A stretch of DNA of 64,000 nucleotides from Ficedula albicollis. Its lineage: Eukaryota; Chordata; Aves; Passeriformes; Muscicapidae. A program made the position numbers and the translations under genes. The stretch lies in assembly GCF_000247815.1 (NCBI RefSeq), contig NC_021676.1, forward strand, positions 6,089,832 to 6,153,831, given 5' to 3'. A model generated the notes under the pieces. The model saw nothing but the letters and a program-made list of their open reading frames with translations. It was not told the origin of the DNA and made no database searches. Below are positions 1 through 11,735 of the stretch, one piece after another (within the stretch, counting starts at the first letter, position 1; every line of letters starts with the position of its first letter).

Positions 1-116
1 CCATCCATCCATCCATCCATCCATCCATCCATCCATCCATCCATCCATCCATCCATCCATCCATCCATCCATCCATCCATCCATCCATCCATCCATCCAT
101 CCATCCATCCATCCAT
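1..116. repeat. (CCAT)n tetranucleotide microsatellite
   Basis: Twenty-nine uninterrupted CCAT units run from the first base of the window, so the left end of the array is cut off and its true length is unknown. It is a plain simple repeat with no coding or regulatory signal. Confidence 0.98.
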
Positions 117-117
117 C

Positions 118-604
118 ATCCGACTGGTCCCCAACCCACCAAATGCACCAAGGGCATTTGGGTGGAGTTCATGAGAAGCATTTGCTCCCTCCACTTAGCA
201 CCCCTGTCCAAGGAAATGGCATTTCCTGGGATCCTGACACATTTCTACCCCAGCTCCATTTTTTATTCCAAGACTCTGGTTTCCCACCTGCAGAAGGGCT
301 GACAGAGTTTATCTCACCCTCAGTCAGCACTGGGAGCTGCTGATTAAAGCAGAAAATATGACGGGTCTTAAACCTTCAGGTGCATCCCAGCTCTTGTCTG
401 CTCCTCCCTCTCTTGTGCTGGGAGATGGATGGCTCTGCCTGATCCCCGATCCCAGGGTCATTCCTGGGGCACAGCTGAGTGCTGGAGCCTGGGGAAGGGG
501 ATAGTCAGTGAGGGATGAGCTGCACCCAGAACTGAGGGAGAAGGAATGAAGGGATAAGGGGACACTGATGGCACTTTGGGAGCAGAGAGTGGGCGAGGGT
601 GGAA
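118..604. other. single-copy DNA, nothing recognised
   Basis: Mixed-composition sequence between the microsatellite and the first minisatellite. The only open frame is short (66 codons) and unremarkable. I see no repeat family, splice-site pattern or RNA gene. Confidence 0.6.
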
Positions 605-1012
605 GGGGGTGTCAGGAGTGTGCAGTGCTCACTGAGCAGGAGGGGGTCAGGGACAGGGAATCCAGAGGGATGGGATGTCAGGAATGTGCAGTGCTCCCTG
701 AGCAGGAGCAGCTCAGGGACAGGGAATCCAAAGGGATGGGGTGTCAGGAGTGTGCAGTGCTCCCTGGGAATCCAAAGGGATGGGGTGTCAGGAATGTGCA
801 GTGCTCACTGAACAGGAGGGGGTCAGGGACAGGGAATCCAGAGGGATGGGATGTCAGGAATGTGCAGTGCTCCCTGAGCAGGAGCAGCTCAGGGACACGG
901 AATCCAAAGGGATGGGATGTCAGGAGTGTGCAGTGCTCCCTGGGAATCCAAAGGGATGGGATGTCAGGAATGTGCAGTGCTCACTGAGCAGGAGGGGTTC
1001 AGGGACAGGGAA
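605..1012 (+). repeat. 66/44-bp minisatellite, array 1
   Basis: About seven tandem units, each carrying the core TCAGGAATGTGCAGTGCTC followed by a GAGCAGGAG block and CAGGGAATCC. Most units are 66 bp. Some lack 22 bp of the GAGCAGGAGCAGCTCAGG segment and are 44 bp. A 66-bp unit is a multiple of three, so it keeps all forward frames open and produces false repetitive peptides; the 44-bp variants shift the frame. The same array recurs at 2312-3771. Confidence 0.95.
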
Positions 1013-2311
1013 TGGCCAGAAGTCCCAGAGGAAGAGGAGGCAAGGCAGTCAGGGAATGGGCAGCTGAGGCAAAACGAGGTGACACCCAGGTGACATCTAG
1101 GAAGTCTGTGTCCTGTCCTGACTTTTCCATGCCCGGGGATGTCTCTGCAGGTGTCCTCAGGATGACAAACCTGTCGGAATCCCTAGAGCAGGCAGGGCAG
1201 TGGGGAGGCAGAGGTGTCCCTGGAGTCAGAAAGGCCCTGAGGAAGGTGTGGGAGAGGCTGGCTGAGAGGAGAGCAGAGTTTGGCTGCCTCCATGGAAAAA
1301 TACCTGGTCTGTTTTGTTTCCTAGATATGTGATGAAGGATAAGGATTTAGGAGAGAGGGAGGGAGAGATGCAGTTAATCCACTGATTAACCTGAGGAGAG
1401 ATAGGCCAGGGCTCAGCCAAGGCAGAAGGGCAGGAGAGGGAAGTCAGAATCCCAGAGCAAGAGCAGTGAGACACGGGGACAGCTCAGCCCTGCCAGGTGT
1501 GGAGGCAGAGCTGGAGACCATGGAGCAGCTAAAGGGCGAGGCTGGGAATGCCACAGGAAGATGAAGGAGCTGGAGAAACAGGAGAGAGACAAGATAAAAA
1601 GTCCTGCTGTGCTGTGCTGGGATGGTTGGATGATTCCTGGCCATGGGGATCCAAACCTTCCTGTGAGGATTCTGGGTTGGGTGACAATGACACCTGTGGG
1701 ATTGCTGGTCTGATAGCAATAGGGACAGGGCAAACCCCAGCTCCACAACTCCATCTGATTTGGGATGGATTTGGAACAAGATCTGAACTGTCTCCAAGCA
1801 GGGAGGGGTGAGAGGCTGAATTTGCTGGATGTCCTGGGAGCACCCTGCCAAAATCCAGGCTGTTCCTTGGGGATATCTGTGTTTGGACAACAAACAACAA
1901 ACAAGAACCTGTAATGAAGGCTCCCTAAATCATCTCCCCGCTGTGTTTAAAGCTCTCGTTCCCCTCCTGCCGCCGTCGGTGGCCCCGGGTGCCGGCAGCG
2001 CCCGTGTTTTTGGGGGCTCCATCCCTGCGCCTCCGCGCTGCCGCCCGTGCGCTCCCGCACGCGTGGCTCTGCCTGGGGAAGGATCGTTCCCGCGGACCAT
2101 CTCCTCTCCCCCGTGGCAGCGGGTCATGCTTCCCATTAGCCCAGCCCAATTACGACTTCAAAGTTTTCAGGTTCAGCCCCTCCCCGGCTCGGGGTGCGCG
2201 GGGCTGAAAGGCTCCTCAGTTTTTTTGGGTCGCTGCGAAGGCGAGGAACCGCTTGCCATCTGGAACCGTGCGGGGTTTTTTTTTGTTGGTTTTTTTTTTT
2301 TTTTTTTTCGC
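862..2311 (+). repeat. tandem segmental duplication, copy 1
   Basis: This block reappears at 3621-5070, offset by exactly 2,759 bp. The predicted open frames across both copies have identical translations, and even the poly-T tract near the right end (about 2275-2308) has the same length in both. The right edge is the CGC after that poly-T, where this copy joins minisatellite array 2. The left edge lies inside minisatellite array 1. Either the duplication is very young or the contig carries a false (haplotypic) duplication. Confidence 0.93.
1925..2230. promoter_or_regulatory. CpG-rich patch (duplicated at 4684-4989)
   Basis: By hand count there are roughly 25-30 CpG dinucleotides in about 300 bp of GC-rich sequence, well above the flanks. 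This resembles a small CpG island. I see no exon, start context or TATA box tied to it, so promoter function is only a possibility. The patch lies inside the tandem duplication and occurs twice. Confidence 0.35.
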
Positions 2312-3771
2312 TCAGGGAATCCAGAGGAATGGGATATCAGGAATGTGCAGTGCTCCCTGAGCAGGAGCAGCTCAGGGACACGGAATCCAAAGGGATGGGA
2401 TGTCAGGAGTGTGCAGTGCTCCCTGGGAATCCAAAGGGATGGGGTGTCAGGAATGTGCAGTGCTCACTGAACAGGAGGGGGTCAGGGACAGGGAATCCAG
2501 AGGGATGGGATATCAGGAATGTGCAGTGCTCACTGAACAGGAGGGGGTCAGGGACAGGGAATCCAGAGGGATGGGATATCAGGAATGTGCAGTGCTCACT
2601 GAACAGGAGGGGGTCAGGGACAGGGAATCCAGAGGGATGGGATATCAGGAATGTGCAGTGCTCACTGAACAGGAGGGGGTCAGGGACAGGGAATCCAGAG
2701 GGATGGGATATCAGGAATGTGCAGTGCTCACTGAACAGGAGGGGGTCAGGGACAGGGAATCCAGAGGGATGGGATATCAGGAATGTGCAGTGCTCACTGA
2801 ACAGGAGGGGGTCAGGGACAGGGAATCCAGAGGGATGGGATATCAGGAATGTGCAGTGCTCACTGAACAGGAGGGGGTCAGGGACAGGGAATCCAGAGGG
2901 ATGGGATATCAGGAATGTGCAGTGCTCACTGAACAGGAGGGGGTCAGGGACAGGGAATCCAGAGGGATGGGATATCAGGAATGTGCAGTGCTCACTGAAC
3001 AGGAGGGGGTCAGGGACAGGGAATCCAGAGGGATGGGATATCAGGAATGTGCAGTGCTCACTGAACAGGAGCAGCTCAGGGACAGGGAATCCAGAGGAAT
3101 GGGATATCAGGAATGTGCAGTGCTCCCTGAGCAGGAGCAGCTCAGGGACACGGAATCCAAAGGGATGGGGTGTCAGGAGTGTGCAGTGCTCACTGAGCAG
3201 GAGGGGGTCAGGGACAGGGAATCCAGAGGGATGGGATGTCAGGAATGTGCAGTGCTCCCTGAGCAGGAGCAGCTCAGGGACACGGAATCCAAAGGGATGG
3301 GGTGTCAGGAGTGTGCAGTGCTCCCTGGGAATCCAAAGGGATGGGGTGTCAGGAATGTGCAGTGCTCACTGAACAGGAGGGGGTCAGGGACAGGGAATCC
3401 AGAGGGATGGGATATCAGGAATGTGCAGTGCTCACTGAACAGGAGCAGCTCAGGGACAGGGAATCCAAAGGGATGGGGTGTCAGGAGTGTGCAGTGCTCA
3501 CTGAGCAGGAGGGGCTCAGGGACAGGGAATCCAGAGGGATGGGATATCAGGAATGTGCAGTGCTCACTGAACAGGAGCAGCTCAGGGACAGGGAATCCAG
3601 AGGAATGGGATATCAGGAATGTGCAGTGCTCCCTGAGCAGGAGCAGCTCAGGGACACGGAATCCAAAGGGATGGGATGTCAGGAGTGTGCAGTGCTCCCT
3701 GGGAATCCAAAGGGATGGGATGTCAGGAATGTGCAGTGCTCACTGAGCAGGAGGGGTTCAGGGACAGGGAA
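2312..3771 (+). repeat. 66/44-bp minisatellite, array 2 (expanded)
   Basis: Same repeat family as 605-1012 but longer. From 2463 to 3056 nine consecutive 66-bp units carry the CTCACTGAACAGGAGGGGG variant with no visible change, which indicates recent local amplification. Flanking units are a mosaic of the ACTGAGC, CCCTGAGC and short 44-bp types. The last 150 bp or so match the end of array 1. Open frames of 392 and 448 codons here are repeat artefacts. Confidence 0.95.
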
Positions 3772-5070
3772 TGGCCAGAAGTCCCAGAGGAAGAGGAGGC
3801 AAGGCAGTCAGGGAATGGGCAGCTGAGGCAAAACGAGGTGACACCCAGGTGACATCTAGGAAGTCTGTGTCCTGTCCTGACTTTTCCATGCCCGGGGATG
3901 TCTCTGCAGGTGTCCTCAGGATGACAAACCTGTCGGAATCCCTAGAGCAGGCAGGGCAGTGGGGAGGCAGAGGTGTCCCTGGAGTCAGAAAGGCCCTGAG
4001 GAAGGTGTGGGAGAGGCTGGCTGAGAGGAGAGCAGAGTTTGGCTGCCTCCATGGAAAAATACCTGGTCTGTTTTGTTTCCTAGATATGTGATGAAGGATA
4101 AGGATTTAGGAGAGAGGGAGGGAGAGATGCAGTTAATCCACTGATTAACCTGAGGAGAGATAGGCCAGGGCTCAGCCAAGGCAGAAGGGCAGGAGAGGGA
4201 AGTCAGAATCCCAGAGCAAGAGCAGTGAGACACGGGGACAGCTCAGCCCTGCCAGGTGTGGAGGCAGAGCTGGAGACCATGGAGCAGCTAAAGGGCGAGG
4301 CTGGGAATGCCACAGGAAGATGAAGGAGCTGGAGAAACAGGAGAGAGACAAGATAAAAAGTCCTGCTGTGCTGTGCTGGGATGGTTGGATGATTCCTGGC
4401 CATGGGGATCCAAACCTTCCTGTGAGGATTCTGGGTTGGGTGACAATGACACCTGTGGGATTGCTGGTCTGATAGCAATAGGGACAGGGCAAACCCCAGC
4501 TCCACAACTCCATCTGATTTGGGATGGATTTGGAACAAGATCTGAACTGTCTCCAAGCAGGGAGGGGTGAGAGGCTGAATTTGCTGGATGTCCTGGGAGC
4601 ACCCTGCCAAAATCCAGGCTGTTCCTTGGGGATATCTGTGTTTGGACAACAAACAACAAACAAGAACCTGTAATGAAGGCTCCCTAAATCATCTCCCCGC
4701 TGTGTTTAAAGCTCTCGTTCCCCTCCTGCCGCCGTCGGTGGCCCCGGGTGCCGGCAGCGCCCGTGTTTTTGGGGGCTCCATCCCTGCGCCTCCGCGCTGC
4801 CGCCCGTGCGCTCCCGCACGCGTGGCTCTGCCTGGGGAAGGATCGTTCCCGCGGACCATCTCCTCTCCCCCGTGGCAGCGGGTCATGCTTCCCATTAGCC
4901 CAGCCCAATTACGACTTCAAAGTTTTCAGGTTCAGCCCCTCCCCGGCTCGGGGTGCGCGGGGCTGAAAGGCTCCTCAGTTTTTTTGGGTCGCTGCGAAGG
5001 CGAGGAACCGCTTGCCATCTGGAACCGTGCGGGGTTTTTTTTTGTTGGTTTTTTTTTTTTTTTTTTTCGC
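3621..5070 (+). repeat. tandem segmental duplication, copy 2
   Basis: Second copy of 862-2311. Beyond 5070 the sequence (ATTTTGAAAGATTTAACC) is single-copy, so this copy keeps the ancestral right flank, while copy 1 has the novel junction into the minisatellite. The CpG-rich patch lies at about 4684-4989 in this copy. Confidence 0.93.
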
Positions 5071-5934
5071 ATTTTGAAAGATTTAACCTGACTTTAATTT
5101 GAGGCGAAACGTCTGATATTTGTGATAGCAATCCCGTGGCGGAGGGAGGGCTGCAGCCGGTCCCTGTTAGCGGGCAGACAGCCCTGGGAAGGCTGATCGC
5201 ATCGGGAGCTGCGGCGCTGGGTGTCTGCGAGAAACCCAATCGCTCCCAACTCATTTTCCTCCTGGCCCCCATCCATGCGGGATCGGGGTGGGCTCTGCTC
5301 CAGCCTCACAAAGCTCCCAAAGCCCGCTTTGCCCTTTTTTCCCAAATGCCAGGGAAGCGCCTTCCCGACCCGCTGTGTAAATCAGGAGCAAACGAGGCGT
5401 TTGCCATTTATACCTCGCCGAGTTCATTAAAAGGCAGCGGGGTTTGTGCTGCGCATATGATTTACCTCGGTGCTCTTGTAAAAATGCTGGGGCTGGACCT
5501 GAGATACTTCCTTGGTCTTCCCCGGTGGGGTTTTTTAATCCAACGTCAGGACAAAAAGAGATGGAAACTGTGTTTGGATCTGATCCCAGCCCTGCCATGG
5601 GGATAACCTCAGTCCAGAGAGGAGCTGGGCTTCAGTCTCCCAAGGGTTAAACAACAGTAGCTGGGAAAATAATTGCAAAATGTGGAATTAAAGCTTCCCT
5701 GCTGCCCGGCTGCTGCTTTAAACCTCGCTGATGTCTTTTAAGCAAATGTTACATAGAGGAACATTCTATTATCTCAAATCAGATTTCCTGGTTGGGGCAG
5801 ACATGGCCAATGAGGCAGGGATTGTGGGGCAGATCCCGAGATAAGGAGCGACCTTCCTCCCCCCACCTATGCTCCACAGCAGGGTTTGGATGTCACAGGG
5901 ATTAAGGAGTTCTCCTGCTTCCCACAGGGGAAAT
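5071..5934. promoter_or_regulatory. single-copy stretch, candidate conserved non-coding element
   Basis: Non-repetitive sequence with several CpGs at its left end and an AT-rich part (about 5640-5790) that includes AATAATTGCAAAATG and TTACATAGAGGAACATT. Complexity is high and no transposon signature is visible, as expected of a conserved regulatory element. There is no comparative evidence. Overlapping open frames on both strands have no recognisable protein. Confidence 0.3.
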
Positions 5935-5990
5935 GGCTGGGGATGGGAATGTTTCATCCCAGGGCTGGGGATGGGAATGTTTCATCCCAG
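5935..5990 (+). repeat. 28-bp direct duplication
   Basis: Two adjacent copies of a 28-bp unit starting GGCTGGGGATGGGAATG, identical to each other. Confidence 0.9.
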
Positions 5991-6401
5991 GGCTCAGGAT
6001 TTGGATGGGGAGAGCCACAAGTGACGGAGTGGCCACGCTGATGGAGGAGCTGGGGACCAGACACTCGGACCAGAGGCTGGGATGGAGTTCCAGGGGTTGG
6101 GAAAAGGAATTCATGGAGCTGCTTCCTGGCTCAGGCATTAAACAGAGCTGGGCTGCCATAATCTGCATTAGATTTAAACGGTGCAATAAATGTTTCAGTT
6201 TATTGATGCCAGACTGCAGCCAACTCCAGCTGAAGTCACCAATGGATTCGTGCACGAGGAGAGACCAAAGGGCTCAGGGGGGAGCTGGGGGGTGGGGACA
6301 GGGTCAGAGCCTGCACCAGAGTCCTGCTCCTGGGCTGGAAACTTTTCCTGAGGAGAAGTCTGGCCCAGAAAAACAGCCCTGGAGAGGAGTTTCAGTCCCA
6401 G

Positions 6402-6540
6402 CTTAGGAGAAGGGTGGCCATGTCCCAGGAGAAGAGTGGCCACGTCCCAGGAGAAGAGTGGCCATGTCCCAGGAGAAGAGTGGCCACACCCCAGGAGAAG
6501 AGTGGCCGTGTCCCAGGAGAAGGGTGGCCATGTTTTGGAA
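6402..6540 (+). repeat. 22-bp minisatellite
   Basis: About six tandem copies of a 22-bp unit with core GTGGCCATGTCCCAGGAGAA. Units differ at a few positions (CATG, CACG, CACACC, CGTG) and the array decays on the right at GGTGGCCATGTTTTGG. Confidence 0.93.
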
Positions 6541-9500
6541 GTAGGGTGACCACAAAATTGGAAAAAGCAGTGGTAAATCCTGTGCTGGGATTAGGGTGCC
6601 TTTGTCCCAGGAGATGGGTGCCCAGCCATGTCCCTCTCCCCTGGGCACATCCTGAGGGTGCCAGAGGGTAGGAATGGGGTGGGACAGGGGTGCTGGAGAG
6701 TCCCCCTGGCTCTGCATCCCCCATTCCCTCCTGGCTGTGAAGAGCCCCTCAGCTCTTTGGCTTTGCAGGATGAACTCCAGAGCCCAGGGGGCTTTTCCTG
6801 CCCCTCCCTGTCCCTTCTCTCCCCTTCCCAGCCGTGCTCTGGGCTGTCCCATCCCCTCTTGCCGTGCTCTGAGCTGCATTCCTGGTGGCACTGTCCCCCT
6901 GCAGCTGCCAGGACCCAGCTCCTCTGGCCAGCAGATGTTCCTGGCAGGTGGGAGGTCCAGGGCTGGGCTGCTGCTGAGTCCAGACCACCCACCCAGGGCT
7001 GGGCAGCTGTGCCACGAGCTGCTGCACACTTGCCAAGGACAGCCTGTGGTAGCCGCAGGCCTGAGGAGCCACCACAGGATCGTGGCCACCCTCAACCCCA
7101 GCGAGTTCCACGCTTGGATTGTTCTAAAAAATCCCACACCCAAATCCTTGTGAGTCTGCAGAGCAAGGAGGCAGCAGAGAGGGAAAGTTTCAAGACCCAA
7201 CCCATCCCTTGAAGCTGCAGGGACACGTCCTGGTGGCACACTCAGGGTTTAAACCCAGAATGCCAGCAGGGAGAGCATCCAGCCAAAGCCACATCCCTGC
7301 CTGGCTCCAGGGCACTCCAGAGGGGTCTGGGAGGATGCACAGCACTCAGAAGCTCCAGCCTGAGGGCAAATCCTCTCTGGCTGGGACAAACGCCAGGGTC
7401 ATCCCATCCCTGGGGAGTTTTCCTGCTTCCCACAGCACTGAGCTGGACCTCGGATGCCCAGGACACTGCTGAGCCTGGCAGGATGGCAGCTGGAAAATTA
7501 ATTTGATCTTAAAGCCAGAAGGATGCCAAAACCCCCCAAAAAAGTGCATTTCCAGGGCCACTGCCATGGGAGGATTAGAGAAAAACCCCCAGATTTCTCA
7601 ATATTTTCCTGACCCAAAGTGCTGAGTTTGTTTTGCCTTGATTTATGGATCCTGCTCCTCGCTCTTTGTGAAGAGCCAGACAGTCCCTGGGGACTTATTA
7701 AACCAGTCACAGGTCCCCAAACTCGGTCAGATTGTTGCATGAGTAATAATTTGCCTGAAAATTTGGAGGGAAAGGCAAGGGACTTGCTCATGCCTGTGTG
7801 TTCCCGAGGAGGCTGGGGTGCTCCAGGAGGGCACAGGCTCCCCGTGCCAGGAGCAGCAGCCAAAGCCAGCACCCCACAAGAGCTCTTCCTCCCAAAAATC
7901 CCACACCTGTGAATAACTGGGAGGAAAGCAAGCTCAGGTAATTCACCTTTCCCATCTCCTGAGGATCCATCACCCCCTAGCTCCATCCACAGCTGATTTT
8001 CCACCACCTCCAGCTCCAAATAAACACCAAACGGCCCCACATTAAAACAACATTAAGAAACAATCCAAACCATCAGGGGAAGGAAATTCCTGGTGTTTCT
8101 TTTTTTTTCTTCTTTTAATTCAGACAGAGCTTTTTTTGGTCAGAGTCCTGGCAAACAAACAGCTGAGATCAGTTCCCAACGAGGTGCTTTTGGCCTCTCC
8201 GAGGCTGAGGAATGACCGAGCTGATTGCTCCGAGCTCATTTCCTCCAGTCCTTTGCACAAAACCTCTGGCAAACACGGAGTCTGGGGCTGGAGCTGACGT
8301 GCTGGATTTCTCTGTGCTGCCACAGCTGCCTGCCCGAGCCCCCCTCACCCCACACCCCTCAAGCTCTTCCCAAATTCTGGCAGTACCCCAAGGCTGGGTC
8401 CCCCCTGTCCCCACCAGCCAGGACCAGTCTGAGCATCTAGAATTCCCAGAGATGCTGGGGATCCCCCTCATTAACACCAAACCAGGCTCCTCATGCAAAG
8501 CTGGTGGTGGCAAATTGCCACTTAGAGGGTTTAAAGAGACTTAAATGTTTTCATCCTCCAGGCAAAAGACGCTTGGAGTGTCCTCATTAAATCCTACCTG
8601 GGGTAAAAATAGCAGCCCCCAGAGAAGCCCAAAGCTGCAGTTTGTGTTTTTCCTCCAATCCTGCTGCAAGATGCTTTTAAATGTCTCTTATATCAGCGAC
8701 TGCCTTCCTGGGATTGCTGGATCAACCCCCACGAGGAGCTTTGGATTGGAACCAGGGGGAATTTGGGAGATGGGGACAGGAGGTTGTGCCCTTCCCTGGT
8801 GAGAAGGGACTTCGGATCATCCCACCGTGCCAGGGAACGGTGTCAGAATCTCCCAAATTCCTACCAGGAGAACAGGCCAAGGCAAGGCTATAAAATCAAT
8901 AATCCCTCTGGTCTGAGCAGCAGCAGCAGCAGTAAAACCAAACGAACGCCCCGAGCCAGGCTGCTGATTCCAACAGGAATCCTGCCCCAGCTCCCAGCTC
9001 CTGCTTTCATGTTTCCCTGACTTCAGCACTTCTGTGGGCAGATGCCTTGGAATGTGATTTATTTGTTTGTCTTGGCATCCCAACAAGGCATCCTGAGCCC
9101 AGCAGAGCTGATCAAGAGCCGCTTCCGAGGTCCTGGGCCCTTCCAGTGAGCACACGCTGCCCTGGGCGCTTCCAGGGGGTTTTGTTCTCCAGTCAGGGGG
9201 GGGAGATGCATCCCAGAGCTGCATCCAGCAGCCAATCCTCCCTAAACAATGCTCTTGGCTGCCTGGGGGCTGAGGCTTGGACTGTGCTCCTCTGGCTGTC
9301 AGGGAAACAGGGCTGGATTCAGGCAAGGAAAGCGCCTGTGCCCAAATCCATCCCTGCAGAATCACGGCAGCGGTGCCTGTGGAATTCCCCTCGGATCCCA
9401 GATCCCCGGGGTGAAGCCCCTTCTTGCAGGGAGCCGGGCTGGAATCAAACCTCGCTGAGAGCAAGCAGGCTGGGGGCTGGTGATGTTATCACAAACCACT

Positions 9501-10185
9501 CCAACAGCTTCTTGGGGCCCTTCCAAAAGTCTTTGTTTTTCCCAGCTCTTTGCTGTTGGATTGCAGAGGATGATTTAGAGGCAGAGCCAAGTATCTCCCA
9601 GAATGGAACAGTTTCCCAAATTGCAAGGCCGAAGGGAGCACTGGATTCCTCAGCCCAGCCTCCTGTACAAGCCAGAGCCTTAATGCTGCAACCGCTTCCT
9701 TCTGCTGGGAGCTGCTCCCCCTCCTGCCTCCAGACACCACAATTCCCACTGTCAGCCCTGTCCAGGGCTGGGGAGGGATACGGTCACCCTGGGCAAAAAG
9801 CAATTCTGGATCCAACAGCAGAGCAGCCTCAGGTCCTTGGGTGCATCCATCCCACCCTCCGTGTGCTCCTCCTGCTCCATGCTAGGGGTGGCAACTGGGG
9901 CGGGGTGGGACCTGTGGATGTATCCTGTGGGAATTCGGGGCATGAGGTTTCTGTCCATCTAACCCTTGGTGGCAAGGGAACATCATCAACTCCACGTCAT
10001 CCTGTGCCATGCTGGAGCAGCTGCCAGCCACCATTCCGGCTGGGAAAGCGTGCTTCCATCTGTGTCCAGGGTCCAGAGGGACAGAGGGGTGTCCTGATGT
10101 TCCTGGTGACTCTGCTGGTCTGTGGAAACAGCTCCAAGCACAGCTCAGGGCTCACCAAGTATTCCCATACCTTGTGCTGCACAGG
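6541..10185. other. single-copy DNA, no gene recognised
   Basis: GC-rich to mixed sequence with overlapping open frames on both strands but none resembling a known protein. The frame ending at 7153 encodes a complex-looking segment (...HRIVATLNPSEFHAW) that I do not recognise; it has no clear splice context. The stretch 8030-8290 is more AT-rich, with a run of T at 8101-8109. No confident transposon was seen before the CR1 fragment at 10186. Confidence 0.5.
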
Positions 10186-10942
10186 AGGCCAAGGATTCAA
10201 GGCCAGGTTGGACTGGGCTTGGAGCAACCTGGAACAGTGGAAGGGAGGATGGGATGGGATGGGATGGGATGGGATGGGATGGGATGGGATGGGATGGGAT
10301 GGGATGGGATGGGATGGGATGGGATGGGATGGGATGGGATGGGATGGGATGGGATGGGATGGGATGGGATGGGATGGGATGGGATGGGATGGGATGGGAT
10401 GGGATGGGATGGGATGGGATGGGATGGGATGGGATGGGATGGGATGGGATGGGATGGGATGGGATGGGATGGGATGGGATGGGATGGGATGGGATGGGAT
10501 GGGATGGGATGGGATGGGATGGGATGGGATGGGATGGGATGGGATGGGATGGGATGGGATGGGATGGGATGGGATGGGATGGGATGGGATGGGATGGGAT
10601 GGGATGGGATGGGATGGGATGGGATGGGATGGGATGGGATGGGATGGGATGGGATGGGATGGGATGGGATGGGATGGGATGGGATGGGATGGGATGGGAT
10701 GGGATGGGATGGGATGGGATGGGATGGGATGGGATGGGATGGGATGGGATGGGATGGGATGGGATGGGATGGGATGGGATGGGATGGGATGGGATGGGAT
10801 GGGATGGGATGGGATGGGATGGGATGGGATGGGATGGGATGGGATGGGATGGGATGGGATGGGATGGGATGGGATGGGATGGGATGGGATGGGATGGGAT
10901 GGGATGGCCACAGCCATTCCATGATCCTCTGGTGGAAGCCCA
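10186..10942 (+). mobile_element. CR1 LINE 3' end, interrupted by GGGAT expansion
   Basis: The left part (GGCCAGGTTGGACTGGGC...GGAGCAACCTGG...CAGTGGAAGG) is the familiar CR1 3' untranslated sequence. After the pentanucleotide array, CAGCCATTCCATGATCC resembles the CR1 tail. The intervening CR1 segment, which normally includes a short GGGATGGGAT motif, has been replaced or expanded into the array at 10247-10907. Confidence 0.75.
10247..10907 (+). repeat. (GGGAT)n array, about 131 units
   Basis: A 661-bp stretch of GGGAT units with no visible interruption. All three frames on each strand stay open and give GMGWD or PSHPI repeats, which explains the 625-codon and 405-codon open frames over it. 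The regular GGG tracts could form G-quadruplexes on this strand. It most likely grew from the GGGATGGGAT motif of the CR1 3' end in which it lies. Confidence 0.97.
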
Positions 10943-11545
10943 CAGAGGCTCTCCTGCCGTGCTGCCTGATTTACCTTCCCAGAGGCTTTGATGGGAGCCC
11001 TCTCATCTCTCCAATCCAAGAGCTCCTGAGCATTCCTTGCTGCCTGCCTGGCTCCCCCTCCTCGGCCCCCCTGAGCACAAACCTTACCAGCCCCAGCTGA
11101 TACTTTCTGGAAGCCGTGGCAGTTGTTGGGAAATGTGTATTTATTTCTCTTCCTCCCTCCAGAGTGTCCCCTCTCAGCTCCGGAACGTGACGCTGGATTT
11201 TGTGCCGGGAACACACCGCTGTGTTTGAACAGGTTTTTCTATTCCCTCATCACTCACCAGCTCTGCTGAGGGAGATTTATTGACTTTTATTTATTTATTT
11301 GGACTCTGCCATTTTTCATGTGGGACACAGCGACTGCCGAGTGAGGGCAGCCCGGGAAGGGCTCAGCGGGAGGCCCGGCCTGAAGCCTTTGAGCCCCTTT
11401 GTTTCCTTTGGTTTCATCTCCTGCCTGCAGTAAACACTGGGACAAAGCTCTGCTTGTTCAGGGATGGGGTTGGGCTCAGAGGAAGGAGAGCAGAGAACTT
11501 CTGTGCTCAGGCTCCTCTTCCACCGTGTCCAGAGATCATCACAAA
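10943..11545. other. single-copy DNA
   Basis: Mixed-composition sequence with a short (TTTA)n-like stretch near 11285-11300. No gene or transposon recognised. The part from about 11100 to 11300 is AT-rich and non-repetitive and could be regulatory, without direct support. Confidence 0.45.
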
Positions 11546-11735
11546 ATGGAATCACAGAATGGGCTGTGTTGGGAGGGACCTCAAAACCCATCCTGTCCCA
11601 CCCCTGCCGTGGGCAGGGACACTTCCACTATCCCAGGGGGCTCCAAGCCCTGTCCAGCCTGGGCTTGGACACAGGGCTCCAAGCCCTCTCCAGCCTGGGC
11701 TTGGACACTTCCAGGGATCCAGGGGAGTCCACAAC
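11546..11735 (-). mobile_element. CR1 LINE 3' end with internal 36-bp duplication
   Basis: Read on the minus strand it carries the CR1 signature: GGCAGGGGTGGGACAGG and the run ending in GGTCCCTCCCAACAC before the genomic tail. On the plus strand the unit beginning CTCCAAGCCC is repeated at 11641 and 11677, a 36-bp tandem duplication inside the element. Only the 3' end is present, the usual result of CR1 5' truncation. Confidence 0.85.

Noticed and set aside
2194..3746. Two overlapping frames (392 and 448 codons) of a 22-residue repeat
   Set aside because: The 66-bp minisatellite unit is divisible by three, so frames stay open without selection. Two frames read the same DNA and neither has a start context or flanking exon.
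6674..7153. 159-codon frame ending in a complex-looking segment
   Set aside because: No recognisable family, no clear splice sites, and competing frames on both strands of similar length in GC-rich DNA.
9047..11214. Open frames of 625 and 405 codons with GMGWD or PSHPI repeats
   Set aside because: Translation of the GGGAT pentanucleotide array on either strand. The flanking parts have no domain.
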